Virus record (IMG/VR): IMGVR_UViG_3300020439_000085 | Span: 1-22,827 of that record | Direction: 5' to 3' (one strand) | Source of the DNA: a virus | DNA length: 22,827 nt | Position numbers and translations under genes: made by a program | Notes under the pieces: generated by a model | Told to the model about the DNA's origin: nothing | The model's database searches: none | The model's input: only the letters and a program-made list of their open reading frames with translations | Shown here: positions 1-5,852 of the stretch, one piece after another | Numbering within the stretch: position 1 is the first letter of the stretch | How the letters are laid out: every line of letters starts with the position of its first letter

Positions 1-98
1 ATACTTGCTTCGAGTTTAGCAACGGAACGATCTAACCTCACGATCTCATCAAAAAGCGATGTAGAGGTGTTTGGGGTCAAGAATTTGCGAATTTTCAT
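1..98 (-). CDS. Possible partial CDS running off the left edge
   Basis: An open minus-strand frame starts at an ATG at 98 and stays open to the window edge. It reads MKIRKFLTPN, then roughly ...LFDEIVRLDRSVAKLEAS. It overlaps the end of the upstream gene by about 50 bases, more than is usual here, so a GTG at 41 is an alternative start that would leave almost no overlap. The ATG at 49 that overlaps the upstream stop opens a frame that closes after three codons, so it is not the start. No function can be read from about 32 codons. It is listed because the next gene in this tightly packed operon should begin about here. Confidence 0.35.
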   Translation of the reverse strand, partial: MKIRKFLTPNTSTSLFDEIVRLDRSVAKLEAS

Positions 99-222
99 CG
101 GTGTAATGTGTTTCTGAAACGGGGACAAATTCATCTTCGGAAATGTCATAAACTGTGACATCCTGTTGTAGCGTCTCTTTGGAGCACAGTTGAAGTTGCT
201 CCAACAGTTGCAAGTAAGTCAT
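49..222 (-). CDS. Conserved-looking small phage protein, 57 aa, unknown function
   Basis: The protein starts MTYLQLLEQL and continues with a D-V-T-V-Y segment, then an acidic E-D-E-F-V-P-V segment, ending ...PKHLYIAF. This layout (short N-terminal helix, then a beta-rich 'DVTVY...DEFVPV' stretch) resembles small proteins I recall from cyanophage early regions, but I cannot name a function. The ATG at 222 is preferred over the longer frame because it overlaps the stop of the upstream gene as ATGA, the pattern seen at many junctions here. No convincing Shine-Dalgarno sequence precedes it, so translation is probably coupled to the upstream gene. Confidence 0.7.
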   Translation of the reverse strand: MTYLQLLEQLQLCSKETLQQDVTVYDISEDEFVPVSETHYTDENSQILDPKHLYIAF

Positions 223-419
223 TTTGAAATGCGGTGATAATCGATGGATTTGATGCACCAACCTGCGGCACATGTGATCTCTTCAACTAGATCATCTTCA
301 TCATCTGCTTCCCATGGACCCAGACAATCGTCGATCGTTTGTTGTTGACAATCAAGAGGAACATCGCCCTCTTCATCATCAGTGAAGTCGAACTCGATTT
401 GTGTTACGTTAAAGATCAT
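219..419 (-). CDS. Acidic small protein, 66 aa, unknown function
   Basis: The protein begins MIFNVTQIEF and is strongly acidic, with a D-D-E-E-G-D run near residue 16 and W-E-A-D-D-E-D-D-L-V-E-E near residue 40. It ends with an aromatic and cysteine-containing segment (ITCAAGWCIKSIDY). The ATG at 419 is chosen because GGAGG lies nine bases upstream; the in-frame ATG at 425 would have only three bases of spacing. It overlaps the next gene by four bases. The charge pattern would suit a protein that binds a basic partner or mimics DNA, but that is speculation. No family is recognised with confidence. Confidence 0.7.
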   Translation of the reverse strand: MIFNVTQIEFDFTDDEEGDVPLDCQQQTIDDCLGPWEADDEDDLVEEITCAAGWCIKSIDYHRISK

Positions 420-424
420 TGTCA

Positions 425-664
425 TCAACCTCCGAACATTTCGTCGAACAGATTGTCAGCGTTCTGTGCTCGTTCTTGCATTTCTGCATGTCGATCGAGT
501 TGATCACGCATGGCAATCAGTGCAGATTGTTGTGCTTTAAGTTTGTCCATTTCCACATTCAGGTAATGCAGTTTGGTGTTGATTTCACAACGGTCGAGAC
601 CATCAACCGTGGGCATATCGTACATTGTGTTGTTGATCTTGCGAGGTTGATGAATGACAGTCAT
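425..664 (-). CDS. Predicted coiled-coil protein, 79 aa, unknown function
   Basis: A short N-terminal segment (MTVIHQPRKI) is followed by a heptad-like helix over about residues 25-70 rich in L, M, A, E, K and Q (LHYLNVEMDKLKAQQSALIA). The end is ...NLFDEMFGG. This looks like a small oligomerising coiled-coil protein. It is the first gene after the duplicated 59-bp intergenic element at 685-743, whose TATATT box lies about 25 bases upstream of the start. The leader between them carries AAAGGG as a modest ribosome-binding site. The stop overlaps the ribosome-binding region of the next gene, so they are almost certainly co-transcribed. Confidence 0.7.
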   Translation of the reverse strand: MTVIHQPRKINNTMYDMPTVDGLDRCEINTKLHYLNVEMDKLKAQQSALIAMRDQLDRHAEMQERAQNADNLFDEMFGG

Positions 665-684
665 GAATGAATCCCTTTGACCCT

Positions 685-743
685 TTTAATATACATGCCA
701 CAGGCGCGCCTGGCGCGTCTGGTGGACACTTTGATCAACTGTC
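685..743 (-). promoter_or_regulatory. Intergenic element, copy A (dyad box, hairpin, TATATT box)
   Basis: Read on the minus strand, it has three parts. A 22-bp box (743-722) is centred on TTGATCAA inside near-symmetric GACA...TGTC arms. A 26-bp variable part (721-696) contains the 12-bp palindrome CAGGCGCGCCTG. An 11-bp box, TGTATATTAAA, lies at 695-685. Both boxes are identical and identically spaced in copy B at 7776-7834. The first box contains the TGA stop codon of the gene at 735-1715. The dyad looks like an operator for a dimeric protein, and TATATT could be a -10 element. The function is inferred from layout only. Confidence 0.6.
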
Positions 744-1715
744 CCCCATGGGAAATGTTATCGTTGCTCCCTTGTCCAACCATTTTTTGGCAGTGGTGAA
801 GTTTCGATAGGAAAATGCACGACGATCAACTAACTTGAACGTCCCATATCTGTTCGTCTGAACATAACCTTCATGATCACATTCTTGACCCTCAAACTGA
901 CACACAACGTTCTCATCTGCGATCATACCATCCATGATCAATTCCTTGATGTGCATGATAAGTTTGTAGAGATATGTTTGCATCTTGGTCATACCTGCAT
1001 CTGCAATATCTTTCTGTTCTCGTATGCACTTATTGACTGCAACTTTCAGTTCTTTTGCTTCCTTACCCTCAGGAAACTTCACGAAGTTTGCTGCAGCACC
1101 TGCAAGACTGATCAGGTAGTTGATTCTACGATGACGGGAAGAAATGGTGACGTTTGTGTTAAGGAACCGCACTCGATCTTGACCGAATGGTTTACCCTTC
1201 TGTCGGTTTGCATATACTTCAGGAGGAGACACATCCCAGGGGAAACCGAAGCGAACCTCTGCATCCTTGATTGTGTTACCAACGTAATGAGTATGAGCAG
1301 CGAAGACGATAGATTCTGGAGAGATTATATCAGGAAACTTGTATGTAATGCAATTAGGAGTATATTCATCATCACCACCATAACCAATAAAATCGCCTTG
1401 GTATATACCATTGAGACGAGGAAGCGAATCCATGCAAATGTGCAGGATAGATGCTACTCTCGGTTTGTCACCGTGATTCCGTTCAATATCAGCGTGAGTA
1501 TAATTGATCTTGATCTTTACTTTATTGAAGACAGACTTAGTACCTACAAAGAATCGATTGTTTTCGGGATTGATACCCCAAACAATAGCAGGCGCACCGT
1601 CATATTTGACAGAAACAGTATTATCAATGCAACGGAGAAACCGCAGCATTTCCATGAAATCTTCCCGAGAAGTTAATAAACAATCTTCGGGATGCTCGAG
1701 ATGTGTGTTTTTCAT
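735..1715 (-). CDS. Putative KxDG nucleotidyltransferase (ligase-like), 326 aa
   Basis: Several elements match the covalent nucleotidyltransferase fold of DNA/RNA ligases and capping enzymes. K37-Y-D-G40 fits motif I, whose lysine carries the nucleotide. FVGTKS follows at 56-61. GDFIGYG at 107-113 sits where motif III is expected, though the usual Glu is replaced by Asp. EGYVQT at 282-287 fits motif IV, and FKLVDR at 293-298 fits motif V. The length suits a minimal catalytic core. No separate OB-fold or DNA-binding domain is evident after motif V. It may be an unusual ligase or a derived, possibly inactive, relative; the substrate cannot be told. The ATG lies inside a perfect inverted repeat directly downstream of a TATATT box. 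The stop is embedded in the duplicated intergenic element. Confidence 0.6.
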   Translation of the reverse strand: MKNTHLEHPEDCLLTSREDFMEMLRFLRCIDNTVSVKYDGAPAIVWGINPENNRFFVGTKSVFNKVKIKINYTHADIERNHGDKPRVASILHICMDSLPRLNGIYQGDFIGYGGDDEYTPNCITYKFPDIISPESIVFAAHTHYVGNTIKDAEVRFGFPWDVSPPEVYANRQKGKPFGQDRVRFLNTNVTISSRHRRINYLISLAGAAANFVKFPEGKEAKELKVAVNKCIREQKDIADAGMTKMQTYLYKLIMHIKELIMDGMIADENVVCQFEGQECDHEGYVQTNRYGTFKLVDRRAFSYRNFTTAKKWLDKGATITFPMGDS

Positions 1716-1735
1716 GGTTTTAATATAAAACCATG
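1713..1735 (-). promoter_or_regulatory. Perfect inverted repeat spanning the start codon
   Basis: Two 10-bp arms (1713-1722 and 1726-1735) flank a 3-base centre. The downstream arm contains the ATG at 1715-1713 of the ligase-like gene. TATATT (1727-1722) overlaps the centre, and TTGCGC lies at 1750-1745, exactly 17 bp away, giving a weak sigma70-like promoter. If transcription starts 6-7 bases after TATATT, the mRNA would be nearly leaderless. If it starts upstream, the start codon would be locked in a hairpin. Confidence 0.55.
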
Positions 1736-1743
1736 CGGGAAAC

Positions 1744-1781
1744 GGCGCAAGCGCCTTTGTGACAATTTTTATATAGTCACA
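1744..1781 (-). promoter_or_regulatory. Palindrome-rich intergenic segment
   Basis: GGCGC-AA-GCGCC (1744-1755) is a 5-bp inverted repeat with a two-base centre. Immediately upstream, TGTGAC and GTCACA (1758-1763 and 1776-1781) flank a 12-base AT-rich core. The second dyad resembles an operator for a dimeric regulator. A further imperfect hairpin lies at about 1785-1813. No gene of useful length occupies 1716-1864. Confidence 0.45.
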
Positions 1782-1842
1782 CCCCTCAAAACGATGTTAT
1801 CGCGTTTTTGAGTTCTTTTTTATATAAAAAAAAATTAGACAC

Positions 1843-1866
1843 AAAAAAAGCACCCTTTCGGGTGCT
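1843..1866 (-). terminator. Strong intrinsic terminator
   Basis: On the minus strand AGCACCC pairs with GGGTGCT around a GAAA tetraloop and is followed by TTTTTTT. The stem includes the TAG stop of the gene at 1865-2071. This ends the operon that begins upstream at about 2.9 kb or further right. Confidence 0.88.
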
Positions 1867-2071
1867 ACATCTTACGAGGTTTGTGTGGCATATCCAGGTA
1901 CGCCTGATGAATCAATGCACTCAATTCATCGGCGCATTTACACCACTTTCTTCTCAGTAATTTTGTCTCTGGTTTATGTCTCGTCTCATTATTATTGAAT
2001 TGTTCGTACCACTCATGCCAAAGTTTGTTACACTCACAGTTCTTGACATTCAGATGTGGTTCTTTATACAA
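1865..2071 (-). CDS. Cysteine-containing small protein, 68 aa, TTG start
   Basis: The protein reads MYKEPHLNVKNCECNKLWHE at its start and later has a W-C-K-C-A-D segment. The two C-x-C pairs (residues about 12-14 and 44-46) with nearby His could bind zinc, although the spacing is not that of a standard zinc ribbon. The only usable start is TTG at 2071, one base after the TGA of the upstream 55-codon gene. CGGAG overlaps that gene's final codons four to five bases ahead, so translation is likely coupled. The stop codon is built into the terminator stem. No family is recognised. Confidence 0.6.
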   Translation of the reverse strand: MYKEPHLNVKNCECNKLWHEWYEQFNNNETRHKPETKLLRRKWCKCADELSALIHQAYLDMPHKPRKM

Positions 2072-2072
2072 C

Positions 2073-2240
2073 TCACTCCGATTGCAACGTGTCTAGGTAA
2101 TCCAGAAGTTTGCGGATGTTGCCATCCTGGTTTACACTCGGGTTGTCGATCATCTCTGCCATGAGAACATTAAGTGCCGTCTTTGATTGTTCTCTAATTC
2201 TCTCTTTCTGTTCGTGATCTACAAACTTTGGTTCTTCCAT
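2073..2240 (-). CDS. Small helical protein, 55 aa, unknown function
   Basis: This short frame starts at ATG 2240 and reads MEEPKFVDHEQKERIREQSK, continuing to ...LLDYLDTLQSE. It is hydrophilic and probably all-helical, with a basic-acidic helix in the first half and a leucine-containing helix at the end. The start overlaps the upstream stop as TAATG. Its own stop precedes the TTG of the next gene by one base. The exact fit between two neighbours, without gap or long overlap, is the main evidence that it is real. Function unknown. Confidence 0.7.
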   Translation of the reverse strand: MEEPKFVDHEQKERIREQSKTALNVLMAEMIDNPSVNQDGNIRKLLDYLDTLQSE

Positions 2241-2440
2241 TAGTCAAACTCTACCTGATCGAGTGGAATAGGATCTTCCTCCTGGGTGTTATATGCAGGA
2301 GGAAACATATGTGCTTCATAGAACATATTTAGCACTGATTCACACTCTTTGTAGAGATTACTACTGACTACAGTTTTGTTGATCTGGTAGTAACGAACTG
2401 CATCATAAATCAGATTCTTTTGTGAATGAGATAATTCCAT
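2240..2440 (-). CDS. Small protein, 66 aa, unknown function
   Basis: The protein begins MELSHSQKNLIYDAVRYYQI and ends in an acidic tail (EEDPIPLDQVEFD). The first two thirds look helical with several tyrosines; the tail is probably disordered. It overlaps its upstream neighbour as ATGA (ATG at 2440) and its downstream neighbour as TAATG, so it sits inside a translationally coupled run. Similar short 'NLIYDAxRYYQINK' proteins seem familiar from cyanophage genomes, but I know of no function. Confidence 0.7.
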   Translation of the reverse strand: MELSHSQKNLIYDAVRYYQINKTVVSSNLYKECESVLNMFYEAHMFPPAYNTQEEDPIPLDQVEFD

Positions 2441-2679
2441 CAGGTAGTAAACTGCTCCACAATACAGGACTCAAGTTCTTCAGCGAGGGCATATGTTGGT
2501 GCCTTGATGATATTCTCTCGCAGACGATTGTAATAGTCGTCGTTCAATCCATCATCCTCAGCAGCAATCAAGTCAAAACATTCATCATCATTTTGTGCAA
2601 CAACAACCCACATTCCGCCATACTCAGAACGAGGAAATGGGATGAAGTGATCAACAGTATAGAGAAACTTGGATGTCAT
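2440..2679 (-). CDS. Small acidic protein, 79 aa, unknown function
   Basis: The protein starts MTSKFLYTVDHFIPFPRSEY, with a beta-like segment GGMWVVVAQNDDECFDLIAA, and ends ...EELESCIVEQFTT. The pattern (a W/V-rich strand, then 'ECFDLI', then an acidic helix) suggests a compact alpha/beta fold. TAGGAAA lies just before the ATG. A good sigma70-type promoter (2703-2731) sits directly upstream, so this is probably the first gene of an early transcript running to the terminator at 1843-1866. No function can be assigned. Confidence 0.72.
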   Translation of the reverse strand: MTSKFLYTVDHFIPFPRSEYGGMWVVVAQNDDECFDLIAAEDDGLNDDYYNRLRENIIKAPTYALAEELESCIVEQFTT

Positions 2680-2702
2680 TTTCCTATGTAAAGTTTGGTA
2701 TG

Positions 2703-2731
2703 ATTTTAGTAAATTATCGACGAGATGTCAA
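2703..2731 (-). promoter_or_regulatory. Sigma70-type early promoter
   Basis: On the minus strand TTGACA (2731-2726) is followed, after exactly 17 bp, by TAAAAT (2708-2703). The predicted start at about 2696 leaves a leader of about 17 bases carrying TAGGAAA before the ATG at 2679. The -35 box lies inside the end of the upstream gene. Host-like promoters of this type are expected for early genes of T4-like phages. Confidence 0.75.
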
Positions 2732-2878
2732 CTTAATCTTTGGCGGTTTAGGTGTCTTAAATGTATCAGGTGTGATCTTTATATAATCATCATAGAAGTC
2801 AACATACTCCATCAACATGTAAACCATGTCATAGAGTTCTTCAACTCTTTGTTCAAGATCTTCGACCTTTTTACTCAT
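2714..2878 (-). CDS. Small protein with N-terminal coiled coil, 54 aa
   Basis: The frame starts at ATG 2878, overlapping the upstream stop as ATGA, and reads MSKKVEDLEQRVEELYDMVY. It continues through a tyrosine-rich segment to a basic, proline-containing tail (KTPKPPKIKLTSRR). The heptad pattern in residues 4-25 suggests dimerisation, and the basic tail could contact nucleic acid. The gene is too short for a usual 60-codon cutoff, but the coupled start and clear amino-acid bias support it. The early promoter at 2703-2731 overlaps its last codons. Function unknown. Confidence 0.7.
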   Translation of the reverse strand: MSKKVEDLEQRVEELYDMVYMLMEYVDFYDDYIKITPDTFKTPKPPKIKLTSRR

Positions 2879-3171
2879 AGGACAAATGCCAATTCAAGTG
2901 GATTAAGATGATCAAGATTCAACTGCATTGCAGTGAACGGAGTTGTGTCCCTGATGTCTACTACCTTACCAACTTTTTTGGAGTTGATAGGAGCGTGGTA
3001 CTGTTGTTTTTTGGTGTCATAGAATCCCCAGATAGTACGATGGGGATTATGATCATTGAACAAATACCCAGGACGATATACAAGGTGGATTGCAATAACA
3101 TTACGTTTAAAGCAAACCTCCTCGTAGAAATGATCGTCTGTTGGTGGTTCGTGGGGAAATCCATCGATCAT
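2875..3171 (-). CDS. Hypothetical protein, 98 aa
   Basis: The protein starts MIDGFPHEPPTDDHFYEEVC and continues with a strand-rich stretch (AIHLVYRPGYLF), then HRTIWGFYDTKKQQYHAPIN, ending NPLELAFVL. The 'WGFYDTKKQQYHAPINSKKVG' region reads like a small beta-sheet fold. ATG 3171 is chosen because it overlaps the upstream TGA as ATGA; a TTG five codons earlier is less likely. The downstream neighbour also starts on an ATGA overlap. It belongs to a coupled run of four small genes (2714-3631). No family is recognised. Confidence 0.7.
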   Translation of the reverse strand: MIDGFPHEPPTDDHFYEEVCFKRNVIAIHLVYRPGYLFNDHNPHRTIWGFYDTKKQQYHAPINSKKVGKVVDIRDTTPFTAMQLNLDHLNPLELAFVL

Positions 3172-3380
3172 CGCTCCACTTTCCAATCAGTATTACCTTT
3201 AGCAGGAACCCAGAAATAGTAAGACTTATTCAGTGACTGAAGATACAACCACTTTTCACCCTCATGTTCACGAACAATTTCTACAACACAAGTGTGAAAC
3301 AGATCCATCTCATTAGCAAAGCGATTCTTTGCTTTACGAGACAGAGGAGTGACACAAACTCGTTTGGTTTTGGTAGTCAT
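3168..3380 (-). CDS. Hypothetical protein, 70 aa
   Basis: The true start is most likely the ATG at 3380, overlapping the upstream TGA as ATGA, giving MTTKTKRVCVTPLSRKAKNR. The N-terminal third is strongly basic. It is followed by a strand-turn-strand segment (HTCVVEIVREHEGEKWLYLQ) and an aromatic cluster (SYYFWVPAKG). A small basic-plus-beta protein like this could bind RNA or DNA, but no defining motif is visible. It is probably made from the same transcript as its neighbours on both sides. Confidence 0.68.
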   Translation of the reverse strand: MTTKTKRVCVTPLSRKAKNRFANEMDLFHTCVVEIVREHEGEKWLYLQSLNKSYYFWVPAKGNTDWKVER

Positions 3381-3631
3381 CAAAGATCGAGAATAGTTTG
3401 GAAGTTTACAATTTCGGACACCACAACTTGTTGGGTGTCTACATTGAGAACAACATGTTCCCATTGTGTGTCATCAGCACCACGAGCATACATCTCCAAC
3501 GATGTATCATTCACACGTTTGAAGAATGTTTTATCGGGTACAGGATTCTGTCGGAGTTGTTTCCGACCACGGAGATTGCCTGTTGAATTGTAAGCAAATC
3601 CGAGTTGAATTAGTTTGTCAGGTACACTCAT
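3380..3631 (-). CDS. Hypothetical protein, 83 aa
   Basis: The protein begins MSVPDKLIQLGFAYNSTGNL, followed by a basic patch (RGRKQLRQNPVPDKTFFKRV) and a beta-like C-terminal part (EHVVLNVDTQQVVVSEIVNF). It starts 12 bases after the preceding gene, with no strong Shine-Dalgarno sequence. The next gene starts on its stop codon. Nothing in the sequence identifies a family. The order of small basic and acidic genes around a helicase suggests a role early in infection, by context only. Confidence 0.68.
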   Translation of the reverse strand: MSVPDKLIQLGFAYNSTGNLRGRKQLRQNPVPDKTFFKRVNDTSLEMYARGADDTQWEHVVLNVDTQQVVVSEIVNFQTILDL

Positions 3632-3643
3632 TTGCGACTGAAG

Positions 3644-4054
3644 TTATTGTAGGGCATCGAGCAACGGGTTCCCCGTGGATCGGGACGGTTTGGTGATTGT
3701 CACTCCCTTAGATTTAGGCGTGTTCCTGGTAGTCTGTCTCACCGTGGTTTTGACTCTCTCAGATCCCTTGCCACCACTGGGGTGCAGTAATTGTTTATTT
3801 TGTTTTTTTGTTGATTTTGGTTTGGCAGGTGTCCTAGGTCGTCTCTGCGGTTTAGACTGCGACTTTTTCATTTTATCTAACTTACGCATAGCAATATCGA
3901 ATGACGTTGCTAACTCCAGTTGTTTCCCGTTGTGAATTATCATCCACTTTTTACCGCATGGAAGTACACACCACATCCCATCTGGAGAGATATAATCTCT
4001 CACAGTTTTTGGATGTAGCATACTGGAGTTGTGGTTGTGATACCTATCCTTCAT
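3644..4054 (-). CDS. Protein with very basic C-terminal tail, 136 aa
   Basis: Residues 1-60 contain a compact segment (PDGMWCVLPCGKKWMIIHNG) that may form a small beta domain, followed by a helix (ATSFDIAMRKLDKMKK). From about residue 65 the chain is low-complexity and very rich in K, R, P, S and T (SQSKPQRRPRTPAKPKSTKK onward). It ends NPLLDALQ. Such a tail is typical of disordered nucleic-acid-binding regions. The ATG overlaps the helicase stop as ATGA, so the two proteins may work together, perhaps with this one tethering the helicase to DNA. That role is inferred from position only. Confidence 0.7.
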   Translation of the reverse strand: MKDRYHNHNSSMLHPKTVRDYISPDGMWCVLPCGKKWMIIHNGKQLELATSFDIAMRKLDKMKKSQSKPQRRPRTPAKPKSTKKQNKQLLHPSGGKGSERVKTTVRQTTRNTPKSKGVTITKPSRSTGNPLLDALQ

Positions 4055-5235
4055 CGACGAATTTCACTGATAGCAGGTTGACCTTGTTCAAAGACGGTAT
4101 CAACGACCGCCTGAACCTTTCTGGAGGTGGTGATACCCACAGAGTCATAAACAGGGACGCAGACCAATCCAAAGGTCTTAGAAGTGTCACCCAGACGGAT
4201 AACTCGTCCGATAGATTGAGAGATGCCAATGTAATCCATGTTGCGAAGGAAAATTACCGACTCCAAACCATTTACGTTGATACCTTCAGACAAGATAGAG
4301 TGATGCAGAACCACAAACTTTTTGCTGGGATCTTTACCCCATGCGTTCAAAGTATCGAAGAACACTTCACGGTTCACTTTCTGACCGTCGATGATAGCAC
4401 CAGTCTTACTGGTGATTGTCATCCAAGACATGCCACGTTTGGCACACTCAAGTGCGAAGTCACTATCAGTCAGAAGACCAACGATTTGTTTGGTAGTGCG
4501 AGCACAGACCAGAACTTTCTCAGTCTCTTGATCATCAATAGTCTGCATCAGAAAGTCACAGTCACGGGACCAGACTTTCATCTTATCTTGCACCATGTCC
4601 AGTTGTTTGACTACAACTTTAGGAGGAAGAATGTAACCACCTTCAACCAACTCAGGTGCAGGAACATTGACCAGAACTTGACCATAAACTGCGGTGTCAT
4701 TCATCCCTGGTTTCTTGATAGTCAGGGAGTGTTTTGGAGTCGCAGTGAAGAAGTAACAACGGTCAGATTCTGCAGCAAAGTGTTCAGTAGGACCGAAGAA
4801 GTTACGTTGCACGGAGTTGTGTGCTTCGTCAAAGTAAATGGTGTTTACTTCAATGTCTGCATCAACAACACGATGGAGAGAATGATAGGTGGTAAAGATA
4901 ATGCAGTCTTCACCCATACTCCGTGCAGTGTTAGCGAAGACGTGAATCTTCTCGGAGTTGGTGGTAGAGAAGTGATGAGTTTCACCACTGTGAACGTGCA
5001 TCACATGCGTATATGTAGAGGTGATAACCTCCAGAAACTCACTGCAAAGTTGTTCTGCAAGGAGAATACGAGGAGCAACAACAACAGTGGTGTGACCACA
5101 CTTAGACTGTTGAACGTGTGCAGTATCTTGAATCATACACATCGTTTTGCCACCACCAGTAGGAACAATAATTTGTCCCTTAGGATAAGTTTGCATCCGC
5201 TCAAGGATACGAACTTGGTGAGGACGGAGTTGCAT
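4051..5235 (-). CDS. SF2 DNA/RNA helicase, UvsW-like, 394 aa
   Basis: Helicase motifs, numbered from the ATG at 5235, are clear. They are a Q-like start (LRPHQ, 3-7), motif I VPTGGGKT (24-31), motif II DEAH (136-139), motif III TATP (164-167), motif V SEGINVNG (316-323) and motif VI QSIGRVIR (340-347). Both RecA-like lobes are present. T4 UvsW, the nearest named relative in layout, is longer and has an extra N-terminal domain that is absent here, so a second phage helicase type is equally possible. UvsW-type enzymes remodel forks and R-loops. The ATG at 5235 is preferred over a start at 5289, which lies inside a hairpin upstream of a TATATT box. It is coupled to the basic-tail protein downstream. 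Confidence 0.9.
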   Translation of the reverse strand: MQLRPHQVRILERMQTYPKGQIIVPTGGGKTMCMIQDTAHVQQSKCGHTTVVVAPRILLAEQLCSEFLEVITSTYTHVMHVHSGETHHFSTTNSEKIHVFANTARSMGEDCIIFTTYHSLHRVVDADIEVNTIYFDEAHNSVQRNFFGPTEHFAAESDRCYFFTATPKHSLTIKKPGMNDTAVYGQVLVNVPAPELVEGGYILPPKVVVKQLDMVQDKMKVWSRDCDFLMQTIDDQETEKVLVCARTTKQIVGLLTDSDFALECAKRGMSWMTITSKTGAIIDGQKVNREVFFDTLNAWGKDPSKKFVVLHHSILSEGINVNGLESVIFLRNMDYIGISQSIGRVIRLGDTSKTFGLVCVPVYDSVGITTSRKVQAVVDTVFEQGQPAISEIRR

Positions 5236-5248
5236 TGATCGCGTTCGT

Positions 5249-5295
5249 TTGTATGAATACAATATAAATCCCTCACCGCAGTACGGCAAGGGATT
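5249..5295 (-). promoter_or_regulatory. Hairpin, TATATT box and dyad upstream of the helicase
   Basis: On the minus strand AATCCCT and AGGGATT (5295-5289 and 5273-5267) form a stem with an inner CCG/CGG pairing. TATATT follows at 5266-5261 and overlaps a perfect inverted repeat, TTGTAT-TC-ATACAA (5262-5249). The hairpin may end the transcript of the gene at 5325-5852, TATATT may be a -10 box for the helicase, and the dyad could be an operator. This is the fourth hairpin-then-TATATT arrangement in the left module. Confidence 0.5.
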
Positions 5296-5324
5296 CGGAG
5301 GGATTGATTGATTAGACCTACTTA

Positions 5325-5852
5325 TCAGACCAAGTAGGAAGACTCATAGTTGATAAGTTCTTCAGGAACTAGATCTTCAAAGACATCACGGACCACACCT
5401 TTCTCCTGGTGAAAGAGTACAATCCCAAGGTGATCATACTTCTGGTGTGTAGCAACATGGATGAAGAATTGTCCATCCTTGTTTTCAGTGAGTTTACTCA
5501 GATCGTTGTTCTCTTTAGAAGTAACTTCAATAGTCTGACAACACTTAAGGAAGAGAGTCTTGAACTTATCGAAGTCAGTCAACCAAACATCTGGATTGTC
5601 GTAGACCATCCTTGCAACAAATTGAGGAGACAAACAATGATCTTTTGTTGTCTTATTACCCTTACGTTTTGCTTGCATTGCCTTGACACTGATGAACCCA
5701 GTTTTGTTAGGTTCACCTGCACAGAATACCTGATCATACAGGATTCGTGTCATTGAACGTTGACGATTGGAGTTTGCATTAGTCCAGAAAGGTAAGACAC
5801 CTTTCATCGCGTGAAATGCAATCAACGCGAATTCTTCCCATCGATTACTCAT
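5325..5852 (-). CDS. Hypothetical protein, 175 aa, partner of the ParB-like gene
   Basis: The protein begins MSNRWEEFALIAFHAMKGVL. Its middle part has K-T-T-K-D-H-C-L-S-P-Q-F (about residues 67-78), then a run of helices with paired cysteines (FLKCCQTIEV), and ends in a beta-like domain (FFIHVATHQKYDHLGIVLFH). The 'KDHxLSPQ' signature and following helix seem to recur in phage proteins, but I cannot tie it to a known activity. The start overlaps the stop of the ParB-like gene as ATGA, so the two are coupled. A functional pair, for example a DNA-binding or nuclease partner, is an inference. Confidence 0.72.
   Translation of the reverse strand: MSNRWEEFALIAFHAMKGVLPFWTNANSNRQRSMTRILYDQVFCAGEPNKTGFISVKAMQAKRKGNKTTKDHCLSPQFVARMVYDNPDVWLTDFDKFKTLFLKCCQTIEVTSKENNDLSKLTENKDGQFFIHVATHQKYDHLGIVLFHQEKGVVRDVFEDLVPEELINYESSYLV

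Noticed and set aside
873-1676. 267-codon plus-strand frame
   Set aside because: It lies opposite the ligase-like gene, is rich in Cys, Ile and Phe, and has no domain pattern.
1785-1820. Plus-strand terminator (imperfect hairpin followed by T-run)
   Set aside because: No plus-strand gene precedes it and the stem has bulges; it is left as part of the palindrome-rich gap.
3901-5238. 445-codon plus-strand frame
   Set aside because: It is the shadow of the helicase gene, whose motifs are unambiguous on the minus strand; the plus frame has no recognisable domain.
5236-5289. 18-residue N-terminal extension of the helicase
   Set aside because: It runs through a hairpin, a TATATT box and a dyad; the shorter protein begins at the normal LRPHQ motif.
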